This document shows positions 18,221 through 28,713 of a DNA stretch of 64,000 nt, one piece after another. Location of the stretch: positions 101,230 through 165,229 of the forward strand of contig NZ_JAUFPK010000001.1 in assembly GCF_030409225.1 (NCBI RefSeq). The letters are read 5' to 3'. This DNA is from Aquisalimonas lutea (GTDB lineage Bacteria > Pseudomonadota > Gammaproteobacteria > Nitrococcales > Aquisalimonadaceae). Positions within the stretch are counted from its first letter, which is position 1; each line of letters begins with the position of its first letter. A program made the position numbers and the translations under genes. The notes beneath the pieces are model-generated. The model saw only the letters and a program-made list of their open reading frames with translations. It searched no databases and was not told the DNA's origin.

Positions 18221-20221
18221 TCAGCCCTCGAGCACGCGTCGTGCCTCGGCGAGCACGTTGTCGACGGTAAAGCCGAAGTGCCGGAACAGGTCCCCGGCCG
18301 GCGCCGATTCGCCGAAGCCGGTCATGCCGATCACGCGTCCGCGCGGCCCGACGAAGCGGTACCAGTACTCCGCTGCCGCGGCCTCGACGGCGACCCGGCG
18401 CGTGCACGCCGGCGGCAGCACCGCTTCCTGGTAGCCGGCATCCTGCTGCTCGAACACGTCCACGGACGGCATCGACACCACCCGGGCGGCGACACCGTCG
18501 GCGCGCAGCTGCTCCCAGGCGCCCGTGGCCAGGGCCACCTCCGCGCCGGTGGCGATGAGGATCAGCTCCGGCTCACCGTCGCAGTCGCGCAGGATATAGC
18601 CGCCGCGCCGGATGGCGGCGAGCTGCTCGCCGTCGCGCTCCTGGTGCGGGAGGCCCTGGCGGCTCAGCACCAGGGCCGTCGGCCCGTCGCGGCGCTCGAT
18701 GGCGGCGCGCCAGGCGGCCACGGTCTCCACGGCATCGCACGGCCGCCAGAGGCTGAACCCGGGGATCATGCGCAGGCTCGGCAGCTGCTCCACCGGCTGG
18801 TGGGTGGGGCCGTCCTCGCCCAGCCCGATGGAGTCGTGGGTGTAGACGAGGATGTTCCGCTGCCCCATCAGCGACGCCATGCGCACCGCGTTGCGGGCGT
18901 AGTCGGAGAACACCAGGAAGGTGCCGCCGTAGGGGACGAAACCGCCGTGCAGGGCCAGCCCGCTCTGGATGGCGGTCATGGCGAACTCGCGCACGCCGTA
19001 GAAGATGTAGTTGCCGTCGCCGTCCTCGGCGGTGACCGGCGTGGAACCGGACCACTTGGTGTTGTTCGAGCCGGTGAGGTCCGCGGAGCCGCCGATGAGC
19101 TCGGGCAGGTACGGGCCGAAGCCCTCCAGGGCCTGCTGCGAGGCCTTGCGGCTGGCCACCTCGTCGCCCGCGGCCGCGGCCTTGTGCAGCAGCTCGTCGG
19201 CGTGCTCGGCGAAGGTCGCCGGCAGGTCGCCGCGCATGCGGCGCTCGAACTCCTCGGCCAGCTCCGGATGGGCGCGGCGGTAGTCCGCCAGCGCCTCCTG
19301 CCACTGCGCCTCGGCGGCGGCACCGCGATCGCGGGCGTCCCAGTCATGATAGACGGCCGGCGGCAGCTCGAAGGGGGCATGATCCCACTTGAGAAACTCG
19401 CGGGTGGCGCGGATCTCGTCCTCGCCCAGCGGCGCGCCGTGGACACCATGGGTGCCGCAGGCGTTCGGGGCGCCGAAGCCGATCACCGTCTTGCAGCAGA
19501 TCAGCGTGGGCCGGTCGGTGACGTCGCGGGCTTCGCGGATGGCGGCGTCCACCGCCGCGCTGTCGTGGCCGTCGACATCGGCGACCACGTGCCAGCCGTA
19601 GGCCCGGAAGCGCGCCGGCGTGTCGTCGGTGAACCAGCCTTCCACCTTGCCGTCGATGGAGATGCCGTTGTCATCATAGAACACCACCAGCTTGCCCAGG
19701 CCGAGGGTACCGGCCAGGGAGCACGCCTCGTGGGAGATCCCCTCCATGAGGCAGCCGTCGCCGACGAAGCAGTAGGTATGGTGATCCACCAGGGTATGGC
19801 CGGGCCGGTTGAACTGCGCGGCCAGCACCTTCTCCGCCAGGGCCATGCCCACGGCATTGGCCAGCCCCTGGCCCAGGGGGCCGGTGGTGGTCTCCACCCC
19901 CGGCGTGTAGCCGTACTCCGGGTGCCCCGGCGTGCGCGAGTGCAGCTGCCGGAAGTTGCGCAGATCGTCGACCTGCATGTCGTAGCCCGTCAGGTGCAGC
20001 AGCCCGTACAGCAGCATGGAGCCGTGCCCGTTGGAGAGCACGAACCGGTCACGGTTCCACCACCCCGGGTTGGCCGGGTTGTGGCGCATGTAGTCGTTCC
20101 AGAGGACCTCGGCGATATCCGCCATGCCCATGGGTGCACCCGGATGGCCCGACTTTGCCTGCTGCACGGCGTCCATGCTCAGGGCGCGGAGGGCGTTGGC
20201 TCGTTCACGACGGGATGGCAT
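18221..20221 (-). CDS. tktA: Transketolase
   Basis: Thiamine-diphosphate enzyme moving two-carbon units between sugar phosphates in the pentose phosphate and Calvin pathways. Its 666 residues match the family. Motifs include [37 protein letters not shown], the ThDP motif [38 protein letters not shown] and the C-terminal [15 protein letters not shown] at 20221 is used since [12 protein letters not shown] is the family start; an ATG at 20311 would add unlike sequence. First gene of tkt-epd/gap-pgk, divergent from the betaine genes. Confidence 0.95.
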   Translation of the reverse strand: MPSRRERANALRALSMDAVQQAKSGHPGAPMGMADIAEVLWNDYMRHNPANPGWWNRDRFVLSNGHGSMLLYGLLHLTGYDMQVDDLRNFRQLHSRTPGHPEYGYTPGVETTTGPLGQGLANAVGMALAEKVLAAQFNRPGHTLVDHHTYCFVGDGCLMEGISHEACSLAGTLGLGKLVVFYDDNGISIDGKVEGWFTDDTPARFRAYGWHVVADVDGHDSAAVDAAIREARDVTDRPTLICCKTVIGFGAPNACGTHGVHGAPLGEDEIRATREFLKWDHAPFELPPAVYHDWDARDRGAAAEAQWQEALADYRRAHPELAEEFERRMRGDLPATFAEHADELLHKAAAAGDEVASRKASQQALEGFGPYLPELIGGSADLTGSNNTKWSGSTPVTAEDGDGNYIFYGVREFAMTAIQSGLALHGGFVPYGGTFLVFSDYARNAVRMASLMGQRNILVYTHDSIGLGEDGPTHQPVEQLPSLRMIPGFSLWRPCDAVETVAAWRAAIERRDGPTALVLSRQGLPHQERDGEQLAAIRRGGYILRDCDGEPELILIATGAEVALATGAWEQLRADGVAARVVSMPSVDVFEQQDAGYQEAVLPPACTRRVAVEAAAAEYWYRFVGPRGRVIGMTGFGESAPAGDLFRHFGFTVDNVLAEARRVLEG

Positions 20222-20880
20222 CGATGGTGGTCTCCGGATTGCATGCGATGAAAACCGGCGCGGCGATTCCGGCCAGCCTGAAAGCCGTGAATTGTCTCGA
20301 AATATGCGCATGCGGGCAAGGCGACGCGGCCGGCGCCGGCGCCGGCCGCGACGGCCTCGCCGCCATGACGATTCCGTGAACGGAACCGATCAACGGTTGA
20401 AATCTTGTCAGAACACGGTAGCTTGTAGGGTCGTAGTTGTTCACGGAGAGCCAGACCGAAAGGAACTGGACCAATAAGATCGCCCTTCGCCGCGTACAGG
20501 CGCTCGTCATAACGATCGACCGGACGACCCGTACGCGGGAATTCACGCACCGCGCTGGCAAGGCAGCGACGTTGCGTCTCCTTCGGGCTGCTGGAGCTGG
20601 ATGACCTGCATCACCAGGTTTCCTCATCCTTCTCTGCAGCCAAAAAAGCAATAGTTTTCGAGTGCGGTTGGCTTCAGTAACGCGGAGCCCCGCAGACAGG
20701 CAGCAGACTGCACACCACCAGTGCATTCTGCATTGCGACAGTGCAGCTGTCCGGCGTCGACCCAGGGTCGCGCGTCGCAGACGTGCATCCTTTCCGGGGG
20801 CAAACCGGAGAGGCGTGCATTCTGTGGCGGCCGATCCGGGCGCCGGGCTGCACGAATACTGGACGGTGGGAGGTACGATT
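20222..20880. other. 659-base divergent intergenic region upstream of the betaine genes
   Basis: No convincing gene is seen between the tkt and GSMT starts. It holds a perfect 26-base GC palindrome (20325-20350, CGCGGCCGGCGCC and its reverse). A leader hairpin CCTTTCCGG / CCGGAGAGG lies near 20788-20812 and GGGAGG precedes the GSMT ATG. Base composition is less GC-rich than coding neighbours between about 20380 and 20660, so promoters for both directions presumably lie here, but I cannot place a confident -35/-10 pair. Confidence 0.6.
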
Positions 20881-21693
20881 ATGTCTTCGACAGCAACAGA
20901 CCAGGCGTTCGGGAGCCGACCCGAGGAATGCCGCGACACCGATCACTACGTGAACGAGTACAACCAGGGTTTCGTTGACAAGTGGGACGAGCTGATCGAC
21001 TGGGACAGCCGGGCCGAGAGCGAGGGTGACTTCTTCATCCAGACGCTCAAGGAGCGCGGCGTCAAGCGGATCCTGGACGTGGCCTGCGGCACGGGGTTCC
21101 ACTCGGTACGCCTGATCGAGGCCGGCTTCGACGTGGTCAGCACCGACGGCAGCGCCGAGATGCTGGCCAAGGCGTTCGAGAACGGCTACCAGCGCGATCA
21201 TGTCCTGCGCACCGCCCTGGCCGACTGGCGCTGGCTGAACCGGGACATCCACGGCCGCTACGACGCCGTGATCTGTCTCGGCAACTCCTTCACCCACCTT
21301 TTCAACGAGAACGATCGCCGCAAGGCGCTGGCCGAGTTCTACTCCGCCCTCAACCACGACGGCATCCTGATCCTGGACCAGCGCAACTACGACTCGATCC
21401 TGGATCACGGCTACTCCAGCAAGCATACCTACTATTATTGCGGTGATGACATCTCGGTGTATCCGGAGTACGTGGACCCGGGCCTGACCCGTTTCCGCTA
21501 CGAGTTCCCGGACAAGTCCGTGTACCACCTGAACATGTTCCCGCTGCGCAAGGCCTACACGCGCCGGCTCATGCGGGAGGTGGGCTTCCAGCACATCGAG
21601 ACCTACGGCGACTTCAAGGAGACGTTCCGGGAGACCGAGCCGGACTTCTTCATCCACATCGCCGAGAAGAGCTACCAGGAGGCGGACGAATGA
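20881..21693 (+). CDS. gsmt: Glycine/sarcosine N-methyltransferase
   Basis: Cytosolic SAM-dependent enzyme methylating glycine to sarcosine and sarcosine to dimethylglycine, the opening steps of glycine betaine synthesis. Its 270 residues match the Ectothiorhodospira/Halorhodospira enzyme length. The hallmark is an N-terminal HYVNEYNQGFVDKWDELIDW followed by SAM motif I ILDVACGTGFHSVRL (64-78) and the acidic STDGSAEM. The ATG at 20881 follows GGGAGGTACGATT. Its stop overlaps the next methyltransferase start by four bases. Expression is expected to rise with salinity, but no osmotic promoter was recognised. Confidence 0.95.
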   Translation: MSSTATDQAFGSRPEECRDTDHYVNEYNQGFVDKWDELIDWDSRAESEGDFFIQTLKERGVKRILDVACGTGFHSVRLIEAGFDVVSTDGSAEMLAKAFENGYQRDHVLRTALADWRWLNRDIHGRYDAVICLGNSFTHLFNENDRRKALAEFYSALNHDGILILDQRNYDSILDHGYSSKHTYYYCGDDISVYPEYVDPGLTRFRYEFPDKSVYHLNMFPLRKAYTRRLMREVGFQHIETYGDFKETFRETEPDFFIHIAEKSYQEADE

Positions 21694-22529
21694 GTAACAC
21701 CAACTACACCGGCGCCGTCGCCACGGCGCGCGAGTACTACAACAGCGACGACGCGGATCGCTTCTACCACACGGTCTGGGGCGGCGAGGACATCCACGTG
21801 GGCCTCTACGAGAGCGACGAGGAGCCCATCGCCGATGCCAGCCGCCGCACGGTCGCCCACATGGCGGACCTGCTCGGCGAGCTCACCCCGGAGCACCGGA
21901 TCCTGGACCTGGGTGCGGGCTACGGCGGTACCGCCCGCTACCTGGCGCAGACGTTCGGCTGCCCGGTGGTGGCGCTGAACCTCTCCGAGGTGGAGAACGA
22001 GCGCGACCGCGAGATGAACAAGGCGGTCAACCTGGACCACCTCATCGAGGTGCTGGACGCCAGCTTCGAGGAGGTGCCGTACCCGGACAACCACTTCGAC
22101 GTGGTCTGGTCCCAGGACTCGTTCCTGCACAGCGGCGATCGCGAGAAGGTCATCCACGAGGCGGCGCGGGTGCTCAAGCCCGGCGGCGTGCTGATCTTCA
22201 CCGATCCCATGCAGACCGACGACTGCCCGGAGGGCGTGCTGCAGCCCATCCTCGACCGCATCCACCTGGAGACCCTCGGGTCCCCGGGGTTCTACCGGCG
22301 CACCACCAAGGAGGCCGGGCTGGAGGAGATCGGGTTCGAGGATCACTCCCATCAGCTGCCGCGCCATTACGGCCGTGTGCTCGAGGAGACCAAGTCGCGC
22401 GAGGACAGCCTTGAAGGCATCATCTCCCGCGAGTACATCGAGCGCATGAAGCAGGGGCTTCAGCACTGGGTCAATGGCGGCAACAATGGCTACCTGGCCT
22501 GGGGCATCTTCCGCTTCCGCAAGGCCTGA
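21690..22529 (+). CDS. sdmt: Sarcosine/dimethylglycine N-methyltransferase
   Basis: Finishes betaine synthesis by methylating sarcosine and dimethylglycine with SAM. It has 279 residues. AREYYNSDDADRFYHTVWGG and EDIHVGLY near the N-terminus are typical, followed by SAM motif I ILDLGAGYGGTARYL (71-85) and VWSQDSFLHS. AGGAGG sits eight bases before the ATG, and the start overlaps the GSMT stop as ATGA. GSMT and SDMT are separate proteins here; some organisms fuse them. The next gene, metK, makes its methyl donor. Confidence 0.95.
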   Translation: MSNTNYTGAVATAREYYNSDDADRFYHTVWGGEDIHVGLYESDEEPIADASRRTVAHMADLLGELTPEHRILDLGAGYGGTARYLAQTFGCPVVALNLSEVENERDREMNKAVNLDHLIEVLDASFEEVPYPDNHFDVVWSQDSFLHSGDREKVIHEAARVLKPGGVLIFTDPMQTDDCPEGVLQPILDRIHLETLGSPGFYRRTTKEAGLEEIGFEDHSHQLPRHYGRVLEETKSREDSLEGIISREYIERMKQGLQHWVNGGNNGYLAWGIFRFRKA

Positions 22530-22542
22530 TCAGCGCCGGATG

Positions 22543-22576
22543 GATCGCGTGCCGCCGGCACGGCGGGCACGCGATC
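22543..22576 (+). terminator. Strong hairpin between SDMT and metK (attenuator or stabiliser)
   Basis: GATCGCGTGCC and GGCACGCGATC form an 11-bp stem that continues as GCCG/CGGC around a GCA loop with one bulged G. No T-run follows, so it is not a classical terminator. It may attenuate readthrough or protect the gsmt-sdmt message from decay while metK is expressed separately. Confidence 0.5.
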
Positions 22577-22619
22577 GGCAACCGGCTTCCTGAATCTCGA
22601 CACGAAAAAAGGAGTACCC

Positions 22620-23780
22620 ATGAGCAAGTCCTACATGTTTACCTCGGAGTCCGTCTCCGCCGGCCATCCGGACAAGATGGCGGACCAGATTTCCGACGCG
22701 GTGCTGGACGCCATCCTGGAGCAGGATCCCAAGGCCAAGGTGGCCTGCGAGACGCTGACCACCACCGGCATGATCATGCTCGCCGGCGAGCTCAAGACCA
22801 CGGCCAACGTGCCGTTCGAGGACATCGCCCGCGCCACCACCAAGCGCATCGGCTACACGTCCTCCGACATGGGCTTCGACGCCGACACCTGCGCGTTCAT
22901 CAACGCGCTGGGCAAGCAGTCCCCGGACATCAACCAGGGCGTCGAGCGCAAGCTCCCCGAGGAGCAGGGCGCCGGCGACCAGGGCATCATGTTCGGCTAC
23001 GCCTGCGACGAGACCGATGTCTACATGCCGGCGGCCATCAACTATGCCCACCGCCTGGTGGAGCAGCAGGCCAACCTGCTGGCCAACGGCAAGCTCAAGT
23101 GGCTGCGGCCGGACGCCAAGAGCCAGGTCACCCTGCGCTACGAGGACGACCGCGCCGTGGGCGTGGATGCCGTGGTGCTGTCCACCCAGCACTCCGACGA
23201 CGTCAGTGACAACGAGATCCACGAGGCGGTGATGGAAGAGATCATCAAGCCGGTGCTGCCGAGCCAGTGGATCGACAACAACACCAAGTTCCACATCAAC
23301 CCGACCGGGCGCTTCGTGGTCGGCGGGCCGATGGGCGACTGCGGCCTGACCGGGCGCAAGATCATCGTCGACACCTACGGCGGCATGGCCCGCCACGGCG
23401 GCGGTGCCTTCTCCGGCAAGGACCCGTCCAAGGTGGACCGTTCCGCCGCCTACGCCGCGCGCTACGTGGCCAAGAACGTGGTCGCGGCCGGCCTAGCGAG
23501 CAAGTGCGAGGTGCAGCTGTCCTACGCCATCGGCGTGGCCGAGCCCACCTCCGTGATGGTGGAGACCTTCGGCACGGCCAAGATCGAGGAGTCCAAGATC
23601 GAGAAGATCGTGCGCGACCAGTTCGACCTGCGTCCGTTCGGCATCGTCAACACGCTGGACCTGCTGCGCCCGATCTACTCCAAGACCGCGGCCTACGGCC
23701 ACTTCGGCCGCGAGGATGCGGACTTCACCTGGGAGCGGACCGACAAGGCCGCGGCCCTGAAGGACGCCGCCGGCCTCTGA
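22620..23780 (+). CDS. metK: S-adenosylmethionine synthetase
   Basis: Makes SAM from methionine and ATP. The 386 residues include [33 protein letters not shown] (ATP motif) and [19 protein letters not shown] (P-loop-like). AAGGAG lies upstream of the ATG. It stands 90 bases after the betaine methyltransferases and supplies the three SAM needed per glycine betaine. No SAM riboswitch is seen in front of it, unlike the SAH switch before ahcY. Confidence 0.97.
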   Translation: MSKSYMFTSESVSAGHPDKMADQISDAVLDAILEQDPKAKVACETLTTTGMIMLAGELKTTANVPFEDIARATTKRIGYTSSDMGFDADTCAFINALGKQSPDINQGVERKLPEEQGAGDQGIMFGYACDETDVYMPAAINYAHRLVEQQANLLANGKLKWLRPDAKSQVTLRYEDDRAVGVDAVVLSTQHSDDVSDNEIHEAVMEEIIKPVLPSQWIDNNTKFHINPTGRFVVGGPMGDCGLTGRKIIVDTYGGMARHGGGAFSGKDPSKVDRSAAYAARYVAKNVVAAGLASKCEVQLSYAIGVAEPTSVMVETFGTAKIEESKIEKIVRDQFDLRPFGIVNTLDLLRPIYSKTAAYGHFGREDADFTWERTDKAAALKDAAGL

Positions 23781-23904
23781 GCCGACGCGGTCCGCTGGTC
23801 GCGGGGAACGAAACGCTGCTCGCGTGCGTCCCCGTGATCGGCACCATGCCATGCGGCGGTGCCCGGCAGGCATCGCCAGGGGTCGCCGGCCGCCGTGCGG
23901 CCGG

Positions 23905-23960
23905 CCGTCCGGCTGAGGAGCGCTGCAACAGGCACTGCGCCTGCCAGGCTCAGCCGGATG
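23905..23960 (+). ncRNA. S-adenosylhomocysteine (SAH) riboswitch
   Basis: The sequence carries the conserved core GAGGAGCGCTGCAAC (23915-23929) and AGGCTC (23946-23951). A perfect ten-base P1 stem, TCCGGCTGAG / CTCAGCCGGA (23908-23917 / 23949-23958), encloses a short hairpin GGC-ACTGC-GCC. This is the layout of the SAH riboswitch family, which turns on ahcY and methyl-cycle genes when SAH accumulates. It lies 46 bases before the ahcY ATG and within the betaine cluster, so it can relieve product inhibition of GSMT/SDMT. Confidence 0.9.
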
Positions 23961-24006
23961 CCTACTCATACCAACGGCGCTATGGAAACAATCGGAGCCA
24001 GCACCA

Positions 24007-25413
<1,407 letters not shown>

Positions 25414-25442
25414 GCGACGCCTTTCAGTCCCCGGGTTGCACG

Positions 25443-25462
25443 GGCGGGCCTCCGGGCCCGCC
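25443..25462 (+). terminator. Hairpin after ahcY, no T-run
   Basis: GGCGGGCC-TCCG-GGCCCGCC is a perfect eight-base stem with a UCCG loop. A second hairpin with GGTGGGC / GCCCACC stems lies at 25479-25504. Both are in the 119-base ahcY-metF gap. Without a T-tract they more likely attenuate or stabilise RNA than fully terminate. Confidence 0.4.
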
Positions 25463-25532
25463 GGCGCGACCCGTCCCGGTGGGCCGGCGACCGGCCGCGC
25501 CCACCGGCGATTCCCGCGATACGGGGGTGATT

Positions 25533-26414
25533 ATGGAATCCCAGAAGAAACACTCGCCGGTTTTCAGTTTCGAGTTCTTCCCGCCCAAGAACGAGGAGGG
25601 GGAGGAGCGGCTGCGCAAGACCCGGGAGCGCCTGCAGGCGCTGGGTCCGCGCCTGTTCTCGGTGACGTTCGGCGCGGGTGGTTCCACGCGCGAGCGGACC
25701 TTCGAGACCGTCGTCGACATCCAGAAGCGTTCCGGCATCGACGTCGCGCCGCACCTGTCCTGCATCGACGCGACGCCGGACAGCATCCGCGAGCTGCTGG
25801 GCCGCTACCGCGACAACGGCATCCGCAACATCGTCGCGCTGCGCGGCGACATGCCGTCCGGCACCGGCGGCGGGCCGGGCCACTTCAAGTACGCCAACGA
25901 GCTGGTGGAATTCATCCGCCAGGAGCACGGTGACCATTTCCACATCGAGGTGGGCTGCTACCCGGAAATCCACCCGGAAGCCCGGAACGCCTTCGCGGAT
26001 CTGGAGAACTTCAAGCGCAAGGTCGAGGCCGGTGCCGACAGCGCCATGACCCAGTACTTCTTTGCGCCGGAAGGGTACTACCGGTTCGTGGAGAGCTGCG
26101 AGAAGATGGGGGTAAACATTCCCATCGTGCCGGGCATCATGCCCATCGTGAACTTCCAGCAGCTGGCGCGCTTCTCCGACATGTGCGGGGCCGACATCCC
26201 GCGCTGGCTGCGCAAGCGCCTGGAGGCCTACGACGCCAACGGCGACAAGGAGTCCATGCAGGCCTTCGGCGTGGACGTGGTCACGCAGATGTGCTCCGAG
26301 CTCCTGGACGCCGGCGCGCCCGGCCTGCACTTCTATACGCTGAACCAGGCCAAGGCGTCCGAGGCCATCTGGAACAACCTGGGGCTCAGCCAGAAGATGG
26401 CGCAGGCGGACTGA
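25533..26414 (+). CDS. metF: 5,10-methylenetetrahydrofolate reductase
   Basis: Flavoenzyme producing 5-methyl-THF, the methyl donor for homocysteine remethylation. The 293 residues begin MESQKKHSPVFSFEFFPPKN, with the catalytic Glu in FEFFPPK. Other motifs are SVTFGAGGSTR, HLSCIDATPD, NIVALRGDMP and the FAD/NADH region FFAPEGYY. ATG at 25533 is the family start. As the last gene of the betaine module it completes the methyl-supply loop, and it may share the SAH-riboswitch transcript with ahcY. Confidence 0.95.
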   Translation: MESQKKHSPVFSFEFFPPKNEEGEERLRKTRERLQALGPRLFSVTFGAGGSTRERTFETVVDIQKRSGIDVAPHLSCIDATPDSIRELLGRYRDNGIRNIVALRGDMPSGTGGGPGHFKYANELVEFIRQEHGDHFHIEVGCYPEIHPEARNAFADLENFKRKVEAGADSAMTQYFFAPEGYYRFVESCEKMGVNIPIVPGIMPIVNFQQLARFSDMCGADIPRWLRKRLEAYDANGDKESMQAFGVDVVTQMCSELLDAGAPGLHFYTLNQAKASEAIWNNLGLSQKMAQAD

Positions 26415-26434
26415 GCCGCCGCGCCGTTGCAACC

Positions 26435-26468
26435 ATCGCCCCCGCGGAGCCCGGCTCCCGGGGGCGAT
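26435..26468 (+). terminator. Terminator between convergent metF and rsmE
   Basis: ATCGCCCCCG and CGGGGGCGAT form a perfect ten-base inverted pair that can extend inward (CGG-AGCC-CGG). It is followed by TCCGTTT. It lies between converging genes, so it may serve both, and it closes the betaine module. Confidence 0.7.
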
Positions 26469-26475
26469 TCCGTTT

Positions 26476-27207
26476 CTAGCCGAGATCGCCCCGGAGTGTC
26501 TGCAGGGCGGTCAGGGCGACAATGCCGGCGGTTTCCGTGCGCAGCACGCGCGGCCCCATGCGCACGGGCTGGAAGCCGTGTGCACGCGCGGCCGTCACCT
26601 CGTCACTGTTGAGACCGCCTTCCGGGCCGACCAGCAGCGTGCATGCGGCCGCCTCCGGCAACTGCAGCGCGCGGATGCGCTCGCCGCCCTCCGGGTCCAG
26701 GAAAAGACGCGGCCCCTCGGGCAGGGCAGCCCAGCACTGGCCCAGGGACACCGGCTCGCGGAGCTCGGGGATGACGTTGCGTCCGCATTGCTCACACGCG
26801 CTGACGGCGACGCCGTGCCAGTGCCCGAGCTTCTTGCGCAGCCGTCCGGGCTCGGTATTGACCACGCTGCGTGCGGTGATCACCGGCACGATGGCCTGGA
26901 CGCCGAGCTCCACGGCCTTCTGGATGGTCCAGTCCATGCGGTCGCCCTTGCTGATGCCCTGGACCAGGGTCGTCCGCAGGGGGGATTCCGCGCCCTCGCT
27001 CACCGGCGCCTCCAGGCGCACCGTCCCGCGGCGCCGCTCCAGCGCCACCAGCACGGCGCGGTAGCTGGTGCCGGCACCGTCGAAGATCACCAGCTCGTGG
27101 CCGGGCCGCAGGCGCAGCACCCGGAGATGGTTCGCGGCCGCCCCTTCCAGGGTATATTCCGCCCCTTCCGCGAGCGGCCCGGGGAGGTGAATGCGGGGGA
27201 TGCGCAC
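26476..27207 (-). CDS. rsmE: 16S rRNA (uracil-1498-N3)-methyltransferase
   Basis: SPOUT-fold methyltransferase modifying U1498 of 16S rRNA. Its 243 residues begin RIPRIHLPGPL with an N-terminal PUA-like domain (about 1-70). The knotted SAM site includes LLVGPEGGLNSDEV and the C-terminal LGPR-VLRTETA-type motif (RMGPRVLRTETAGIVAL). It starts nine bases after the CheW-like chpC stop, so it may be transcribed from the chemosensory operon, though its function is housekeeping. Confidence 0.94.
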   Translation of the reverse strand: MRIPRIHLPGPLAEGAEYTLEGAAANHLRVLRLRPGHELVIFDGAGTSYRAVLVALERRRGTVRLEAPVSEGAESPLRTTLVQGISKGDRMDWTIQKAVELGVQAIVPVITARSVVNTEPGRLRKKLGHWHGVAVSACEQCGRNVIPELREPVSLGQCWAALPEGPRLFLDPEGGERIRALQLPEAAACTLLVGPEGGLNSDEVTAARAHGFQPVRMGPRVLRTETAGIVALTALQTLRGDLG

Positions 27208-27215
27208 AGCGGCTG

Positions 27216-27683
27216 TCAGTGGTGCAGGGCACCGCGGATCCAGCCCTCCACCGCGGCCAGATCGGGGATCAGCGCCGGCTCGCCGTGGGCCAGAACCGCC
27301 TGCTGGATCCCTTGCGGCGGCGCTTCCTCGTCCCTGATCTCCAGCCCTTCCCGCTCGACATTGATCAGCCGCGGGATACTCCGGGTACGCACGGCGATGT
27401 ACGGCAAGGTCGGGTCCTCGCCCACGGCCTTGAGCACGACCAGCCGGGCCCGCGCACCGGCGCCCTCCGGCAGGGACTGTCCGTCCAGGGATTCAAAGGC
27501 GACGCACGGCACCCGCTGGCCGCGCCAGTCGATGGAGCCCAGCAGCCAGTCCGGGGCGCCGTCACCCGCCGGTTCCGGCGGGACATACCCCACCACCTCG
27601 GCGACCACGGTCCCGGGCAGGAGGAGATTGTCGTCCTCCAGGGGCAGCAACAGGCTACGGATGGCGTCCTCTTGTTCCGGCAT
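27216..27683 (-). CDS. chpC: CheW-like coupling protein ChpC of the type IV pilus Chp system
   Basis: A 155-residue CheW-fold adaptor expected to link chemoreceptor and kinase ChpA. Sequence features fit a diverged CheW: LLLPLEDDNLLLPGTVVAEVVGY at the N-terminus and WLLGSIDWRGQRVPCVAFE in the middle. The ATG at 27683 begins MPEQEDAI; the frame remains open upstream but is antisense-like. Eighth in the order pilG-H-I-J-K-chpA-B-C, which matches Pseudomonas aeruginosa and supports the name more than sequence alone. Confidence 0.85.
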   Translation of the reverse strand: MPEQEDAIRSLLLPLEDDNLLLPGTVVAEVVGYVPPEPAGDGAPDWLLGSIDWRGQRVPCVAFESLDGQSLPEGAGARARLVVLKAVGEDPTLPYIAVRTRSIPRLINVEREGLEIRDEEAPPQGIQQAVLAHGEPALIPDLAAVEGWIRGALHH

Positions 27684-27741
27684 ACCGCTTCGTCCTCGTT
27701 GATGGTCTTCGCCCGCGCCGCGGCGGGCTTCGCGCCCCGTT

Positions 27742-28713
27742 CTACAGCGGGGCCGCAGCGCGCAGGTACTGCACCATGGCCCGGGCCAGCTCTTCCGGGC
27801 TGCCGCGGCGGCTGACAACACCGGTTTCCGCCGCACTGTCCGGCATGCTGCTGATGGCGCAGCTGCCGGCGTCCTGGGCCCAGACCTCGCCGCCGGCGTC
27901 GGCGATGGCCCGCGCTCCCTCGGCACCGTCGTCGCCCATGCCGCTGAAAACGATCGCCGCCGCGCGCGGCCCGAACCCCCGGGCCATCTCCGCCATGGCC
28001 GCGTCGATGCAGGGGCTGTACGAGCGATCGCCCACCGGATCCGGCTCCAGCATGACACGGTGATCCTCGGTCAGCCGGAGCCTCCGGTCAACGGGCATGA
28101 CGTGGACGTGCCCCGGGCGCAGGATCGCGCCGGAGACCAGGGGCAGGACCTGGAACGGCGTCGACCGGTTGAGCTGCGCCGAGAGCAGATCCACGAAGCC
28201 GTCACCGATATGCTGGACCAGGAGGAACGCGGCGTCCGGCACCTCCGGGATCGATTCCAGGAACCGCTTCACCGCCTCGGGCCCGCCGAACGAAGCCCCC
28301 AGGACCCAGTAGTCGGGCGCCTGCGGCGGCTCCGGCTCCGCGGGCTCGACACCGCCGGCATCGGGGGTCGCAATGGCGGCCAGCTTGCCCGCCAGGCGCC
28401 GCATCCAGACGTTCTCGTGCTCCGCCGGTGCATCCTCGTTGAACAGCACCGGGGGCAGTCCCTCCAGGGCGAGAAGATCCGGCAGGGCATCCAGCCCGTG
28501 GTCGTCCATGGCGTGCAGGTCCACGAGCATGACCTGTACGGGCTCCCGGCCGCCGGCGCCCAGAAAGCCGTGCAGGTCATCCTCGACGGCGACCGCAAGC
28601 CCGTACCTCTCCAGGCCGTCCCGCAGCGCCTGCCGGGACGGCCCCGGGGTACCGATCAGTCCCACGCGAACGGGGGCCCGACGGGTTTGGGCGGATGTGT
28701 CAGTGGCCCCCAT
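27742..28713 (-). CDS. chpB: Chemoreceptor methylesterase ChpB
   Basis: CheB-type methylesterase removing methyl groups from the PilJ receptor. The 323 residues have a catalytic triad consistent with Ser141 (LGASFGGPEAV), His168 (LLVQHIG) and Asp262 (FSGMGDDGAEG). The N-terminal receiver-like domain (about 15-115) is degenerate, with a possible Asp65, as in other ChpB. The start overlaps the end of chpA by 14 bases. It works opposite the methyltransferase encoded at 34712-35599. Confidence 0.9.
   Translation of the reverse strand: MGATDTSAQTRRAPVRVGLIGTPGPSRQALRDGLERYGLAVAVEDDLHGFLGAGGREPVQVMLVDLHAMDDHGLDALPDLLALEGLPPVLFNEDAPAEHENVWMRRLAGKLAAIATPDAGGVEPAEPEPPQAPDYWVLGASFGGPEAVKRFLESIPEVPDAAFLLVQHIGDGFVDLLSAQLNRSTPFQVLPLVSGAILRPGHVHVMPVDRRLRLTEDHRVMLEPDPVGDRSYSPCIDAAMAEMARGFGPRAAAIVFSGMGDDGAEGARAIADAGGEVWAQDAGSCAISSMPDSAAETGVVSRRGSPEELARAMVQYLRAAAPL

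Noticed and set aside
20788-20812. Possible glycine riboswitch before gsmt
   Set aside because: There is a GGGGCAAA-containing hairpin, but the paired aptamer cores and conserved junctions of the glycine riboswitch are not present.
27684-28058. N-terminal extension of ChpC to 280 residues
   Set aside because: The extra frame runs antisense-style through chpB and is Arg/Ala-rich. The ATG at 27683 gives a normal CheW-like length.
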